DNA of 64,000 bases from Dietzia natronolimnaea (lineage in GTDB: Bacteria > Actinomycetota > Actinomycetes > Mycobacteriales > Mycobacteriaceae). The stretch lies in assembly GCF_002289575.1 (NCBI RefSeq), contig NZ_NTGA01000025.1, forward strand, positions 1 to 64,000, in the 5' to 3' direction. A program made the translations under genes and the position numbers. This document shows, one piece after another, positions 34,506-43,076 of the stretch. Each line of letters opens with the position of its first letter. Positions within the stretch are counted from its first letter, which is position 1. The notes under the pieces are model-generated. The model ran no database searches. It worked only from the letters and a program-made list of their open reading frames with translations, and had not been told where the DNA came from.

Positions 34506-34511
34506 TCGTAT
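34480..34511. promoter_or_regulatory. TetR-type operator: 12-bp inverted repeat with 8-bp spacer
   Basis: Left arm ATACGAGTGCAT (34480-34491) and right arm ATGCAATCGTAT (34500-34511) pair at 11 of 12 positions around GCTTTGCT. It lies between the divergent acyl-CoA dehydrogenase and tetR genes and covers the dehydrogenase promoter. This is the best candidate for the binding site of the TetR at 34574. Confidence 0.8.
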
Positions 34512-34573
34512 GGTCGCGGTATCGTCTCCGACATCGACCGAACGCAGACGCCGGTTGAGGGACGAGGAACGGG

Positions 34574-35185
34574 GTGGCGCACATGGCCGGGACCACAGCC
34601 GACCGCGGAGGTGCCGCCGACGGTGACCTCACCGCTCGGGCGCGGATCCGCTATGCCGCGCTGGCCCTGTATGCCGAGCACGGGGAGGACAGGGTCTCGA
34701 TGCGCCGGGTGGCCGCCGAGGTGGGGGTGACGATCGGCCTGATCCAGCACCACTTCGGCACCAAGGACGGCCTGCGCCGCGCCGTGGACGACCTGGTGGT
34801 GGAGCGCGTGGTCGGGGCACTGTCGACGGTGGAGCACACCGGCACGCCGGCCGAGGTGGTGGAGGCAAGGAACGTCGCGGTCCGCGAGATGCTCCGGCAG
34901 AACCCGCAGCTCGTGAGCTACCTCAACCGGGCCCTGTTGGAGCCCGACGGTCGCGGGGCGCCGTTGCTGGAGGCGATCGTCGACCTCACCACCCGGGAGA
35001 TCGAGGGTCTGCGGCGCGGGGGTCTGGCCTCCACCAGGGCCTCGGACAAGGTCCAGGTGGTCCGCACGCTCGTCGACCAGGTGGGGGAGGTGTTCCTCCG
35101 GCCCGTGGTCGAGGCCATCTGGGCCCACATCGGCGGGGATCCGGGCGAGTGCCCGTCGATCAGGATCACGGTCGAGGGCCACTGA
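34574..35185 (+). CDS. TetR family transcriptional regulator
   Basis: 203 residues. HTH at about 20-65 (RIRYAALALYAEHG, VSMRRVAAEVGVTIGLIQHHFGTKDGL), then a helical ligand domain. The GTG at 34574 has GAGGAAC 6 nt upstream; ATG 34583 is less well spaced. By position it likely represses the divergent acyl-CoA dehydrogenase and itself through the 34480-34511 operator, with release by an acyl-CoA or related metabolite (inference from FadR/KstR-like systems). Confidence 0.9.
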   Translation: MAHMAGTTADRGGAADGDLTARARIRYAALALYAEHGEDRVSMRRVAAEVGVTIGLIQHHFGTKDGLRRAVDDLVVERVVGALSTVEHTGTPAEVVEARNVAVREMLRQNPQLVSYLNRALLEPDGRGAPLLEAIVDLTTREIEGLRRGGLASTRASDKVQVVRTLVDQVGEVFLRPVVEAIWAHIGGDPGECPSIRITVEGH

Positions 35186-35222
35186 GGGACACTGAGGGCC
35201 ACAGACGTAGACCTGACCGATC

Positions 35223-35242
35223 GGCCGGCCGGCCGGCCGGCC
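35223..35242. repeat. GGCC tract, five tandem copies
   Basis: GGCC repeated five times, a self-complementary tract just after the tetR stop. It may act as a terminator hairpin. The intergenic stretch to 35342 otherwise holds a -10-like TAGGCT at 35289-35294 and two copies of GGCCCGCTCCCGT. Confidence 0.7.
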
Positions 35243-35342
35243 GCGAGGGTCGGCCCGCTCCCGTCGTGCACCCGGGGCCCGCTCCCGTTAGGCTGTCAGG
35301 GCGTTTACCCGGGCAGTCTGCCGGGGTGGGAAGGACACGCTC

Positions 35343-36053
35343 ATGAGGTTCACCGGCCTTGCCAAGCTCGCCGTGACCGCAGTGATGGCCGGTGCGACCG
35401 CACTCGCGGCCCCCGCCGCCGCCCAGGCCGCGGTCCCGGTCGCCGGAGGCGCTCCGGTGCTGGTCAACGGAGAGGCCGGATGCACCCTCACCGCCGCCGG
35501 ATACGACTCGACCGGAGCCCCGGTGGCGTTCACGGCCGCCCACTGCAGCGACCGGATCAACGCTCCGGTCTTCCTCCGGAGCGACCCGGGAGCCGGGGTG
35601 ATCGGCACCGTCGCGACGCGCAACGAGATCCTGGACTACTCGGTGATCCGGCTCGACCCGGCTATCGCGGTCCCCGTCCGCCAGCCCGGGATCAGCGGGC
35701 GCGGTCCCGCCCCTGAGTTCGGTGACGTCGTGTGCAAGGACGGGATGTCCACGGGCCACACCTGCGGCATCACGTGGCAGCGCGACGGCGCGAAGTTCTG
35801 GAGCCAGGCCTGCGCGGGATACGGGGACTCCGGCGGTCCGGTGACCCGCGACGGCCGCCTCGTGGGACTGCTCTCCGGTGGGCACATGCCTCCGGGCGCG
35901 GGGCCCGTCGGCAGCGTCGGTCCACTCCTGCCGTCCTGCTTCCACGCCGCGCAGTCGCCCTTCTTCCTCCCGGCGCTGGCGTACTCGTTCGATGCGATCG
36001 TGACCGACGCGACCGACCGCAACTGGCCCGGTCGCGGTTTCCGGATGGCCTGA
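35343..36053 (+). CDS. Secreted trypsin-like (S1) serine protease
   Basis: 236 residues with a Sec signal peptide (LAVTAVMAGATALAAPAAAQA, cleavage after AQA near 30). The chymotrypsin triad is visible: His67 in TAAHC, Asp98 in LDYSVIRLD and Ser163 in GYGDSGGP. Cysteine pairs suggest disulfides. It is similar in plan to Streptomyces/Rhodococcus S1 proteases such as those with GDSGGP and no pro-domain. ATG 35343 follows GGGAAGGA. The gene stands alone with its own promoter. Confidence 0.9.
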   Translation: MRFTGLAKLAVTAVMAGATALAAPAAAQAAVPVAGGAPVLVNGEAGCTLTAAGYDSTGAPVAFTAAHCSDRINAPVFLRSDPGAGVIGTVATRNEILDYSVIRLDPAIAVPVRQPGISGRGPAPEFGDVVCKDGMSTGHTCGITWQRDGAKFWSQACAGYGDSGGPVTRDGRLVGLLSGGHMPPGAGPVGSVGPLLPSCFHAAQSPFFLPALAYSFDAIVTDATDRNWPGRGFRMA

Positions 36054-36140
36054 CGGTCCGCCGGGCGGAGCGCCCGAAACCGATGTGGATCATCGGCTCA
36101 CCTGGTACGACTGGGGTCATCCCGGACGAGAGGTGAACCC

Positions 36141-36662
36141 ATGACCAGTACCGACACCACCGTTCCCCCCGAGCGACGCGACCGGGCCAGCAGGGGACTG
36201 TTCATGATCCTCGGGCTGATCGTCGTGGTGATCGTCGTGGGTCTTCTGGTGTTCCTGTTCACCGGGAATGCCGAGGAGTCCGCTCAGCCCGCGGCGGAGG
36301 ACCCCCACTCCGCGCTCGCCGACGCCATCACCGCGGAGGTGCAGGGCGCCGTCGTCGAGTTCGAAACCGGCCTCGTCGCCGTCAACTTCCCACTGCCGCC
36401 GGATGCCACTCCGGCCGCCGCCGCCCAGGCCGCCCAGGACAACTCGATCAGCATTCTCCGCGATGTTCAGGACTCCGACTGGTCGGGGACCGTGGAGATC
36501 ACCGCCTACTCCGCGGCCGGCGACCAGCCGGGGGGCCAGGAGATGGTGAGGATGGTGTACCTGCCCGAGACGGTCGACCGGATCGACCCCGATGGGATCG
36601 GGCGCGAGGACGTGTGGGCCGAGGCGGACGAGCAGTTCGTGGACCCGGCTCTGGCGGGGTAG
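36141..36662 (+). CDS. Membrane-anchored hypothetical protein
   Basis: 173 residues. A charged N-terminus, one membrane helix at about 20-41 (LFMILGLIVVVIVVGLLVFLF) and an exported acidic domain with an Ala-rich start. I do not recognise the domain. Its layout is that of actinobacterial DUF4245-like exported proteins, but no diagnostic motif is seen. The ATG follows GAGAGGTG. It is convergent with the gene at 36685. Confidence 0.7.
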   Translation: MTSTDTTVPPERRDRASRGLFMILGLIVVVIVVGLLVFLFTGNAEESAQPAAEDPHSALADAITAEVQGAVVEFETGLVAVNFPLPPDATPAAAAQAAQDNSISILRDVQDSDWSGTVEITAYSAAGDQPGGQEMVRMVYLPETVDRIDPDGIGREDVWAEADEQFVDPALAG

Positions 36663-36684
36663 TCGCGCTGGGCTGGCCGCCGCC

Positions 36685-37176
36685 TCACCTCGCCCACAGG
36701 TCGGCGGTCGCCGCTGCGCCTGTCGCCGACCGGATGCGTTGCCAGTTGCGGCCACCGCGCCCGAAGGTGGCCAACACTGCGTCGGGGACGCTCGATCGGT
36801 CCGTCGGCTCCGATCGCCACGTGCAGTCGCGCACGTGCACCAGATCCACCGATCGCGCGTCGTCCGAGGCATCGTAGCGCCACGGCCCCGCGAGTCGCCC
36901 GAGCCAGTAGTGGCCGTCGATGTCCCGGGTCCACACGAACACTCCCTCAGGGACGTCGGAGAACCGCTCGATCCGGCGGGCCAGTCTGTCGTCGTGCTGC
37001 GCCGCGGCGGCGTCGACTGCATCGGCGAGCGACGACGGTGGTGGTCCCTCAAGGCGCCCTCCCATTCCGCAGAGGCCGAAGCGCAGGCCGCGCTCGACCC
37101 CTGCACCGTCGGGCACCCCGTCGTCCCGCGACCGCATCGGGGCCCGGAACAGGGGGACGTCGTCGTCGGCTGACAT
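36685..37176 (-). CDS. Hypothetical protein with a possible PUA/EVE-like reader pattern
   Basis: 163 residues, not firmly recognised. The segment GHYWLGRLAGPWRYDAS followed by DLVHVRDCTWR and LATFGRGGRNWQRI recalls the small beta-barrel found with Mrr/McrB-type restriction proteins and EVE/PUA-like readers, in which Y-x-G-x-V-x-G-x-Y-x-Y precedes HVRxVxW. The similarity is from memory and weak. ATG 37176 follows CAGGAG. No nuclease or methylase is nearby. Confidence 0.6.
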   Translation of the reverse strand: MSADDDVPLFRAPMRSRDDGVPDGAGVERGLRFGLCGMGGRLEGPPPSSLADAVDAAAAQHDDRLARRIERFSDVPEGVFVWTRDIDGHYWLGRLAGPWRYDASDDARSVDLVHVRDCTWRSEPTDRSSVPDAVLATFGRGGRNWQRIRSATGAAATADLWAR

Positions 37177-37249
37177 GGGTTGTGCTCCTGCCGTTCGTTG
37201 CCGGTTCGGGTGGGCTGGGTGCGGGACGAGCGAGCTCCGGGAATGACCG

Positions 37250-37282
37250 ACGCCCCCGCGGATCACCGATCCGCGGGGGCGT
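37250..37282. terminator. Hairpin terminator after fadE23
   Basis: ACGCCCCCGCGGATC pairs perfectly with GATCCGCGGGGGCGT around an ACC loop, 33 bp beyond the fadE23 stop (minus strand). Confidence 0.8.
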
Positions 37283-37314
37283 CTGTCGTTCTCAGCCGCG
37301 CGTGCGGCAGGGGT

Positions 37315-38520
37315 TCACTTCAGCTCGGCGCTCGACAGGTCGAGGATGCGCCGCGCGATCACCAGCTGCTGGATCTGCTGGGTGCCCTCGAAGATGTCGA
37401 GAATCTTGGAGTCGCGCGACCACTTCTCCAGGAAGCTGCGCTCGGAGTAGCCGTAGCTGCCGGCCAGCTCGACCGCGCCCAGGGTAACGGCGGAGCCGGT
37501 GCGCCCGGCCTTGGCCTTGCACATCGACGCCTCCTTGGTGTTGGGCATCTTGTTGTCGGCCATCCACGCCGCCCGCAGGGTGAGCAGGTACGCGGACTCC
37601 CAGTCGGCCTCGAGCTCGAGGTACTTGGCCACCGCGGCGGGTTGGCTGGTGGCGGGCCGGTCGTAGTCGATCTCCATTCCGGCCTCCTCGAGCAGCGCCC
37701 GGATCTCCTCCAGCGCGGCACGCGCGACGCCGACCGCCATCCCCGCGACGAGCGGGCGGGTGTTGTCGAACGTCTGCATGGCGCCGGCGAAGCCCTTGTC
37801 CACCCGCACCTCTGGATCGCCCAGGAGGTTCTCCTTGGGGACCCGGCAGTTGTCGAAGGTGATCTGCGCGGTGTCGGAGGCGCGGATGCCGAGCTTGTGC
37901 TCCAGCCGGTCCACGTTCACACCGGGGTGCTCGCGCGGCACGACGAAGGACTTGATGGCCGCGCGGCCCTTGCTCTTGTCGAGGGTCGCCCACACGACGA
38001 TGTGGTCGGCCCGGGCACCGGACGTGATGTAGATCTTGGTGCCGTTGATCACGTACTCGTCGCCGTCCAACCTGGCGGTGGTGGACACCGCGGCGGAGTC
38101 GGAGCCGAACTCGGGCTCGGTGATCGCCATGGAGGCCCAGACCCGTCCGAACCTCTCCATCTGCTCGTCGTTTGCGACCGCGGCGATCGCGGAGTTGCCG
38201 AGGCCCTGGCGCGGGATCGACAGGGTCAGTCCGACGTCGCCCCAGCATGTCTCGATGATGTTGAGGAGCGACTTCATGTTGCCCCCGTTGGACACGCCTT
38301 CGCGACGCGGTGCGCCGCCCGACCCCATGGTGGCACCGGAGGCGGCCTGTCCGGCGTCCTCCATGGCCTCCATCATGGCCTTGAGCGTGTCGAGCTCGAC
38401 GGGGTACTCGTGCTCCGCGAGGTCGTACTTGCGGGACACGGGACGGAAGATCTGGGTGGCGACCTGGCGGGCCTGATTGGCGCCCGCCTCGAGCCGCTTG
38501 GGGAGTTCGAGGTTGATCAT
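37315..38520 (-). CDS. fadE23: Acyl-CoA dehydrogenase, FadE23-like
   Basis: 401 residues. Motifs: MAITEPEFGSDSAAV, VINGTKIYITSGARADHIVVW, TFDNTRPLVAGMAVG and ILDIFEGTQQIQQLVIARRIL with the catalytic Glu (FEGT). It lies 49 bp downstream of a second acyl-CoA dehydrogenase gene in the same direction, next to hisN, matching the fadE24-fadE23 pair (Rv3139-Rv3140) of M. tuberculosis. There the pair is induced by isoniazid and its products are thought to work together. ATG 38520 with TAAGGA upstream. Confidence 0.85.
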   Translation of the reverse strand: MINLELPKRLEAGANQARQVATQIFRPVSRKYDLAEHEYPVELDTLKAMMEAMEDAGQAASGATMGSGGAPRREGVSNGGNMKSLLNIIETCWGDVGLTLSIPRQGLGNSAIAAVANDEQMERFGRVWASMAITEPEFGSDSAAVSTTARLDGDEYVINGTKIYITSGARADHIVVWATLDKSKGRAAIKSFVVPREHPGVNVDRLEHKLGIRASDTAQITFDNCRVPKENLLGDPEVRVDKGFAGAMQTFDNTRPLVAGMAVGVARAALEEIRALLEEAGMEIDYDRPATSQPAAVAKYLELEADWESAYLLTLRAAWMADNKMPNTKEASMCKAKAGRTGSAVTLGAVELAGSYGYSERSFLEKWSRDSKILDIFEGTQQIQQLVIARRILDLSSAELK

Positions 38521-38569
38521 CGTCAGGATTCCTTAGTCCGGGTGGGGCGGGTGGCGGGGTGGGTGGTGC

Positions 38570-39976
38570 TCACAGGACCACCACGCCCTCGGCCACGCCC
38601 ACGGCGCGAAGGTCGCGGTACCAGCGCTCGACGGGGTGTTCCTTGGTGAACCCGTGGCCACCGAGCAGCTGGACTCCGTCGAGCCCGATCCGCATGCCCT
38701 TGTCGGCGGCGATCTTGCGGGCCAGTGCGGCCTCGCGGGCGAAGGGGAGTCCCTGTTCGGCGCGGGACGCCCCTCGCCAGGTGACCAGCCGCATGCCGTC
38801 GAGCTCGGTAGCAATGTCGGCCACGGCAAAGGCGACGGCCTGGCGGTGGGCGATGGGCTCGCCGAACGCCTGGCGCTCCTTGACGTACGGGGTCACGTAG
38901 TCGAGGACCGCGTGCGAGGTGCCCACGGCGAGTGAGGCCCAGCCCAGGCGGGACAGGCGGATCACGTCGGCGTAGGTGGCGGCCCGGTCCTCGGGGGAGG
39001 AGTCGGGACCACCCAGGATCGCGTCGGCGGGCAGCGAGACGTCCGTGAGGATGAGCCGGCCCAGGCCTGCGGCGCGCAGGCCCATGGACGGATCCGCTTC
39101 CACCACGAGTCCGTCGGTGTCGGACTCGACCACGAACAGAGTCGGGAACCCGTCGAGGGAGGCCGCGACGATGAACAGCTCCGCGCTGCCGGCGGTGGGC
39201 ACCATCGACTTGACGCCGTTGAGCGTGAACCCGCCCGGCCCGCGGGTGGCGGTGGTCTTGAGCTCGAACGGATCGAAGAGCGGGCGGGGCTCGGCCACCA
39301 CCACCGCGGCCGCCGGCGTCGTCTCGGAGGCGAAGGCCGGGAGGTAGCTCTTCTGCTGGGCGTCGGACCCGAACTGGGTCAGGGTGGTGGCGACTCCGGA
39401 GGGCGCCAGGATCGGCAGGGCCAGCCCCATGTCGCCGTAGGCCAGCGCCTCGGCGACCAGCGAGTTGGTCACCACTCCGCGCTCGGAGGCGATGCCCTCG
39501 AACTCCTCGGGCACGTTGAGCATGGTCGCGCCGATCTCGGCGGAGCGCTCCAGCAGCGAGGTCGGGGCCTCGGCGGCGTGGTCCGCGTCATGGGCGGCCG
39601 GCCGCATGACCTCGGTGGCGAAGTCGCGGACGGTCTCGACGATCATCTGCTGGTCGTCGTCGAGGGTGAGGTCGAAGAGGTCGGGCCTCGACCCCGAGTC
39701 GGCGTCAGGCAGGCGCTTGGGCGCGCCGGATCCGGAGACCTTCTTGAAGGACTTCGTGGCGGCGCCGAGGGTCTTGAAGCCGGTCTTGGTGGCCTCGTAG
39801 GTGACCCGGTCGACCTTGTGGCGCAGGTTGAAGCGCTCGGCGAACTCCGACCCGGTGATCGTCGTGAGCGCGCGCATGGCGGCTCCGATCGCGTCGATCT
39901 TCGTGGGGTTCTTGCCCGGAGTGGAGGCCTCCGCGCGTCCGGTCGTGGACGGGGACGTCGAATTCTTGCTCATCAT
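38570..39976 (-). CDS. fadE24: Acyl-CoA dehydrogenase, FadE24-like
   Basis: 468 residues: a 100-residue basic N-terminal extension (FNLRHKVDRVTYEATKTGFKTLGAATKSF) and an acyl-CoA dehydrogenase body (LTLDDDQQMIVETVRDFA, VKERQAFGEPIAHRQAVAF, LLGGHGFTKEHPVERWYRDL). The usual YEGT Glu motif is absent; the end reads AVGVAEGVVVL, as I remember for FadE24. A non-catalytic partner role in a heteromeric dehydrogenase with FadE23 is plausible. Three clustered starts exist (GTG 39979, ATG 39976, ATG 39973). Its promoter overlaps a palindromic operator. Confidence 0.83.
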   Translation of the reverse strand: MMSKNSTSPSTTGRAEASTPGKNPTKIDAIGAAMRALTTITGSEFAERFNLRHKVDRVTYEATKTGFKTLGAATKSFKKVSGSGAPKRLPDADSGSRPDLFDLTLDDDQQMIVETVRDFATEVMRPAAHDADHAAEAPTSLLERSAEIGATMLNVPEEFEGIASERGVVTNSLVAEALAYGDMGLALPILAPSGVATTLTQFGSDAQQKSYLPAFASETTPAAAVVVAEPRPLFDPFELKTTATRGPGGFTLNGVKSMVPTAGSAELFIVAASLDGFPTLFVVESDTDGLVVEADPSMGLRAAGLGRLILTDVSLPADAILGGPDSSPEDRAATYADVIRLSRLGWASLAVGTSHAVLDYVTPYVKERQAFGEPIAHRQAVAFAVADIATELDGMRLVTWRGASRAEQGLPFAREAALARKIAADKGMRIGLDGVQLLGGHGFTKEHPVERWYRDLRAVGVAEGVVVL

Positions 39977-40024
39977 CACCAGCTGTTCTCGTGACGGACG
40001 GTGGACGGTGCTGTCGACGGATAT

Positions 40025-40040
40025 CTTACTTCGGAGTAAG
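40025..40040. promoter_or_regulatory. Palindromic operator over the fadE24 promoter
   Basis: CTTACT and AGTAAG arms flank TCGG. On the minus strand the right arm forms part of a -10 box TAAGAT, about 45 bp ahead of the fadE24 start. TetR-type regulators of actinobacterial lipid genes bind sites of this type; the regulator is not in this window as far as I can tell. Confidence 0.65.
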
Positions 40041-40097
40041 TTCCGAGCGCCAGACTTTCCCCTGAAATCGTCTCGAGTGCAGGTCAGGGCCTCGCGG

Positions 40098-40907
40098 TCA
40101 GCCCTTCAAGAGTGTTACCGCGTCCTCTACCGCCCCGGGACGGCCCGCCACGAACCAGTCGTAGCCGTTCACCTCGACGGTCGCGCAGAGCCCGCCAGCC
40201 CCTTCGACGAGCGCCCGTCCGGGGAGCCAGTCCCACTCCGGGCACGAGTGCTGGCACCACACCGAGTGGACGCCGCAGGCCACCGCCGCCAGGTCGACCG
40301 ATCCGGAGCCGAGCATGCGGATGGTCGCCGCGCCGCGACTGACCCGGTGGAAGGGGTCGGCGAGGGCGGGGTCGGCGAAGAACGGCGGGTGGAGATACGT
40401 GGCCAGGCTCCCCGCGGCCAGGTCGCCGGGGGTGAGGCGGGTCACGGGGACGCCGTTGCGACGCGTGGGCACCTCCGAGCCGCCGACGAACGTGTCCCCG
40501 GTGACGGGTCGGTGGACGGCCCCCAGGAGGTAGTCGTCCGGGCCGGTGACGGCGACCGCGGAGCACCAGTAGTCGGAACCGCTGACGAAGTTATAGGTCC
40601 CGTCGACGGGGTCGACGACCCACCTGCGCTCATGGCGACCGGGGACCAGGGTCCCCTCCTCGCCGAGGATGCCGTCCTCGGGCCGGTGTGCGGCCAGAAG
40701 GGCGGTGATCTGACGCTCGGCGGCCCGGTCGGCCTCCGTGACCACGTCGGAGACCGAGGTCTTGTGGTGGACGTCCAGTCCGTCGTCACGGAGGCGGCGC
40801 GCCAGCGACCCGGCGTCGACGACGAGCCTGGCGGCCAGATCCACGTCGGTCATCGCCCTGGTCGCTTCGTCGGACGCGGTCCGCCGGTGGCGGGTCTCGG
40901 GGGGCAT
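40098..40907 (-). CDS. hisN: Inositol-monophosphatase family phosphatase, HisN-like
   Basis: 269 residues with IMPase metal motifs: TEADRAAE, GEEGTL, WVVDPVDGTYNFVSG (the metal-binding D-P-x-D-G-T) and EWDWLPGRALVEGAGG. In Corynebacterium and Mycobacterium the homologue next to prfB/fadE24 is the histidinol-phosphate phosphatase HisN; other IMPase-type substrates (inositol phosphate) remain possible. ATG 40907 follows GGAGGAA. Divergent from prfB. Confidence 0.82.
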   Translation of the reverse strand: MPPETRHRRTASDEATRAMTDVDLAARLVVDAGSLARRLRDDGLDVHHKTSVSDVVTEADRAAERQITALLAAHRPEDGILGEEGTLVPGRHERRWVVDPVDGTYNFVSGSDYWCSAVAVTGPDDYLLGAVHRPVTGDTFVGGSEVPTRRNGVPVTRLTPGDLAAGSLATYLHPPFFADPALADPFHRVSRGAATIRMLGSGSVDLAAVACGVHSVWCQHSCPEWDWLPGRALVEGAGGLCATVEVNGYDWFVAGRPGAVEDAVTLLKG

Positions 40908-41059
40908 CGGGTTCCTCCACTGGTCCGCAGTGGCCCGCTGACCTCGTGCGGTAGCGGGTCCGTCCCCCGCGACGCTACCCCCGTCAGGCGACGATGGGAC
41001 GTGCGGTGGGCCTCGGGCGGGTGGCGGGTGGGGAAACGCGAGAAGGACGCCGGGCCGCG

Positions 41060-41065
41060 TAGACT
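41060..41065 (+). promoter_or_regulatory. -10 box for leaderless prfB
   Basis: TAGACT ends 8 nt before the GTG start of prfB, and no Shine-Dalgarno sequence is present. Confidence 0.5.
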
Positions 41066-41073
41066 CCGATCCC

Positions 41074-42183
41074 GTGCACCCCGACGTTTCCGCCGACATC
41101 GCCGCCCTCGACGCCACCATGACGACGGTCGAGAAGGTCCTCGACATCGAGGAACTCGCCCGTCGCGTCGACGAGCTGGAGCAGATGGCCGCCGACCCCG
41201 ACCTGTGGAACGACCAGGAGCGGGCGCAGAAGGTCACCAGCGAGCTCTCCTACATCCAGGCCGACCTGCGGCGGTGCCGTGATCTGCGCCAGCGCATCGA
41301 GGACCTCCCGCTGATGTACGAGCTCGCGGAGGAGGAGGGCGACGGGGCCGTCGAGGAGGCGGACGCCGAGCGGGCGCAGTTGCGGGAGGACGTCGAGGCC
41401 ATCGAGGTCAAGACGATGCTCAGCGGCGAGTACGACCAGCGTGAGGCCGTGGTCAACATCCGCGCCGGCGCGGGAGGTGTCGACGCCGCGGACTTCGCCG
41501 AGATGTTGATGCGCATGTACGTGCGGTGGGCGGAGAAGGCCGGACACAAGGTCGAGGTCTACGACACCTCGTACGCGGAGGAGGCCGGGATCAAATCGGC
41601 GACGTTCGTCGTCCACGACCCGTACATGTACGGCACGCTCTCCGTCGAGCAGGGCACGCACCGCCTCGTGCGGATCAGCCCGTTCGACAACCAGGGGCGG
41701 CGGCAGACGTCCTTCGCCGAGGTCGAGGTGCTGCCGGTCGTGGAACAGACGGACTCGATCGAGGTCGACGAGAACGAGGTGCGCGTCGACGTCTACCGCT
41801 CGTCCGGCCCCGGTGGCCAGTCCGTCAACACCACCGACTCGGCGGTCCGTCTCACCCACGTCCCGACCGGGATCGTCGTGACGTGTCAGAACGAGAAGTC
41901 CCAGTTGCAGAACAAGGTCGCGGCCATGAAGGTGCTGCAGGCCAAGCTGCTCGCACGTAAGCAGCAGGAGGAGCGGGCGGCCCTGGACGCTCTCGGGTCG
42001 GGCGGGAACGCCTCCTGGGGTAACCAGATGCGGTCGTACGTCCTGCACCCGTATCAGATGGTCAAAGACCTGCGGACCGAGTTCGAGGTCAACAACCCGT
42101 CCGCGGTCTTGGACGGTGATCTCGACGGATTCATCGAAGCCGGCATCCGGTGGCGGATGCGGGAGGGGGCAGACGCGGAGTGA
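41074..42183 (+). CDS. prfB: Peptide chain release factor 2
   Basis: 369 residues. The UGA/UAA-reading SPF tripeptide is at 202-204 ([10 protein letters not shown]) and the peptidyl-transferase GGQ at 247-249 ([17 protein letters not shown]). Unlike E. coli, the gene is one uninterrupted frame, with no programmed +1 shift. It terminates translation at UGA and UAA. First gene of a run continuing through mscS, a proline-rich protein and ftsEX. Confidence 0.97.
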   Translation: MHPDVSADIAALDATMTTVEKVLDIEELARRVDELEQMAADPDLWNDQERAQKVTSELSYIQADLRRCRDLRQRIEDLPLMYELAEEEGDGAVEEADAERAQLREDVEAIEVKTMLSGEYDQREAVVNIRAGAGGVDAADFAEMLMRMYVRWAEKAGHKVEVYDTSYAEEAGIKSATFVVHDPYMYGTLSVEQGTHRLVRISPFDNQGRRQTSFAEVEVLPVVEQTDSIEVDENEVRVDVYRSSGPGGQSVNTTDSAVRLTHVPTGIVVTCQNEKSQLQNKVAAMKVLQAKLLARKQQEERAALDALGSGGNASWGNQMRSYVLHPYQMVKDLRTEFEVNNPSAVLDGDLDGFIEAGIRWRMREGADAE

Positions 42184-43076
42184 GGTTCCAGACTGACTTC
42201 AATCCCATCCTGAACTGGCTCAGCAACAACGGCCTCGAGGTCGTCCTCCTCGTTCTGGGCGCCGCCCTGCTGACGCGGGTGATCGCCAAGATCGCGCGGA
42301 TGTGGACCGGCCGGATCGACGCCAAACACTCCGACGAGGATTTCTGGTCCGAGGAGTCCAAGCACCTCCACTCGCTGATCCAGGTGATCTCGTACGTCGC
42401 CGTGGGCGTGCTGTACATCCTGTTCGGTATCCAGATCCTCTTGCGCTTCGGCGTCAACCTCGTCGCGCTGGTCGCGCCTGCGACGGTGCTCGGTGCGGCG
42501 CTGGGCTTCGGCGCCCAGAAGATCGTCCAGGACTTCCTGGCCGGGTTCTTCGTCCTGGCCGAGCGTCAGTACGGCTACGGGGACATCGTCGAGCTCACCA
42601 CGGCGACGGGCGTGACCGCGGGAACCGTCGAGGACGTGACCCTGCGGATCACGCGCCTGCGGACCCTCGACGGCGAAGCGGTGATCGTGCCCAACGGTCA
42701 GATCGTCACCGCGGTCAACCAGTCGCAGGACTGGGCGCGAGCGATCATCGACGTCCCGGTGCCCAACAACGCCGACATGGACAAGGCCAACGAGGTGCTC
42801 GCAGAGGTCTGCCGCGAGATTCTCGACGACGAGCGGGTGGGCCAGTACATCCTGGACGAACCCACGGTGATGGGTGTGCAGTCGATTCGCCTGGAGCAGA
42901 CCGTGATCCGGTTGCTGGCACGGACCAAGCCCGGCATGCAGTGGGAGGTCGGACGGCGGATGCGCGCGGTCATCCTGCGCCGTTTCCGCGCGGAGGGCAT
43001 CGTCCTGGAACCCGAGGCACTGGCCGCGATCCGGGCAGGCATGGTCCGCCCGCAGACCGGAGAGGGGGGCGCGTGA
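42180..43076 (+). CDS. MscS-family mechanosensitive channel
   Basis: 298 residues. Three helices: [36 protein letters not shown], and the pore helix [33 protein letters not shown] cytoplasmic beta domain follows ([40 protein letters not shown], read as consecutive strands). It releases solutes on osmotic downshock. The GTG start overlaps the prfB stop (GTGA) behind GGGAGGGGG. Similar in place to Rv3104c. Confidence 0.92.
   Translation: MRFQTDFNPILNWLSNNGLEVVLLVLGAALLTRVIAKIARMWTGRIDAKHSDEDFWSEESKHLHSLIQVISYVAVGVLYILFGIQILLRFGVNLVALVAPATVLGAALGFGAQKIVQDFLAGFFVLAERQYGYGDIVELTTATGVTAGTVEDVTLRITRLRTLDGEAVIVPNGQIVTAVNQSQDWARAIIDVPVPNNADMDKANEVLAEVCREILDDERVGQYILDEPTVMGVQSIRLEQTVIRLLARTKPGMQWEVGRRMRAVILRRFRAEGIVLEPEALAAIRAGMVRPQTGEGGA

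Noticed and set aside
25751-35185. Integrative element at tRNA-fMet
   Set aside because: No integrase, no excision genes and no second copy of the tRNA 3' end were found, so it is described only as an accessory gene block.
35186-35342. CRISPR-like or REP element in the GGCC tract region
   Set aside because: Only a short self-complementary tract and one duplicated 13-mer; no regular spacer-repeat organisation.
41074-42183. Programmed +1 frameshift in prfB
   Set aside because: The reading frame is continuous from start to stop with no internal in-frame TGA.
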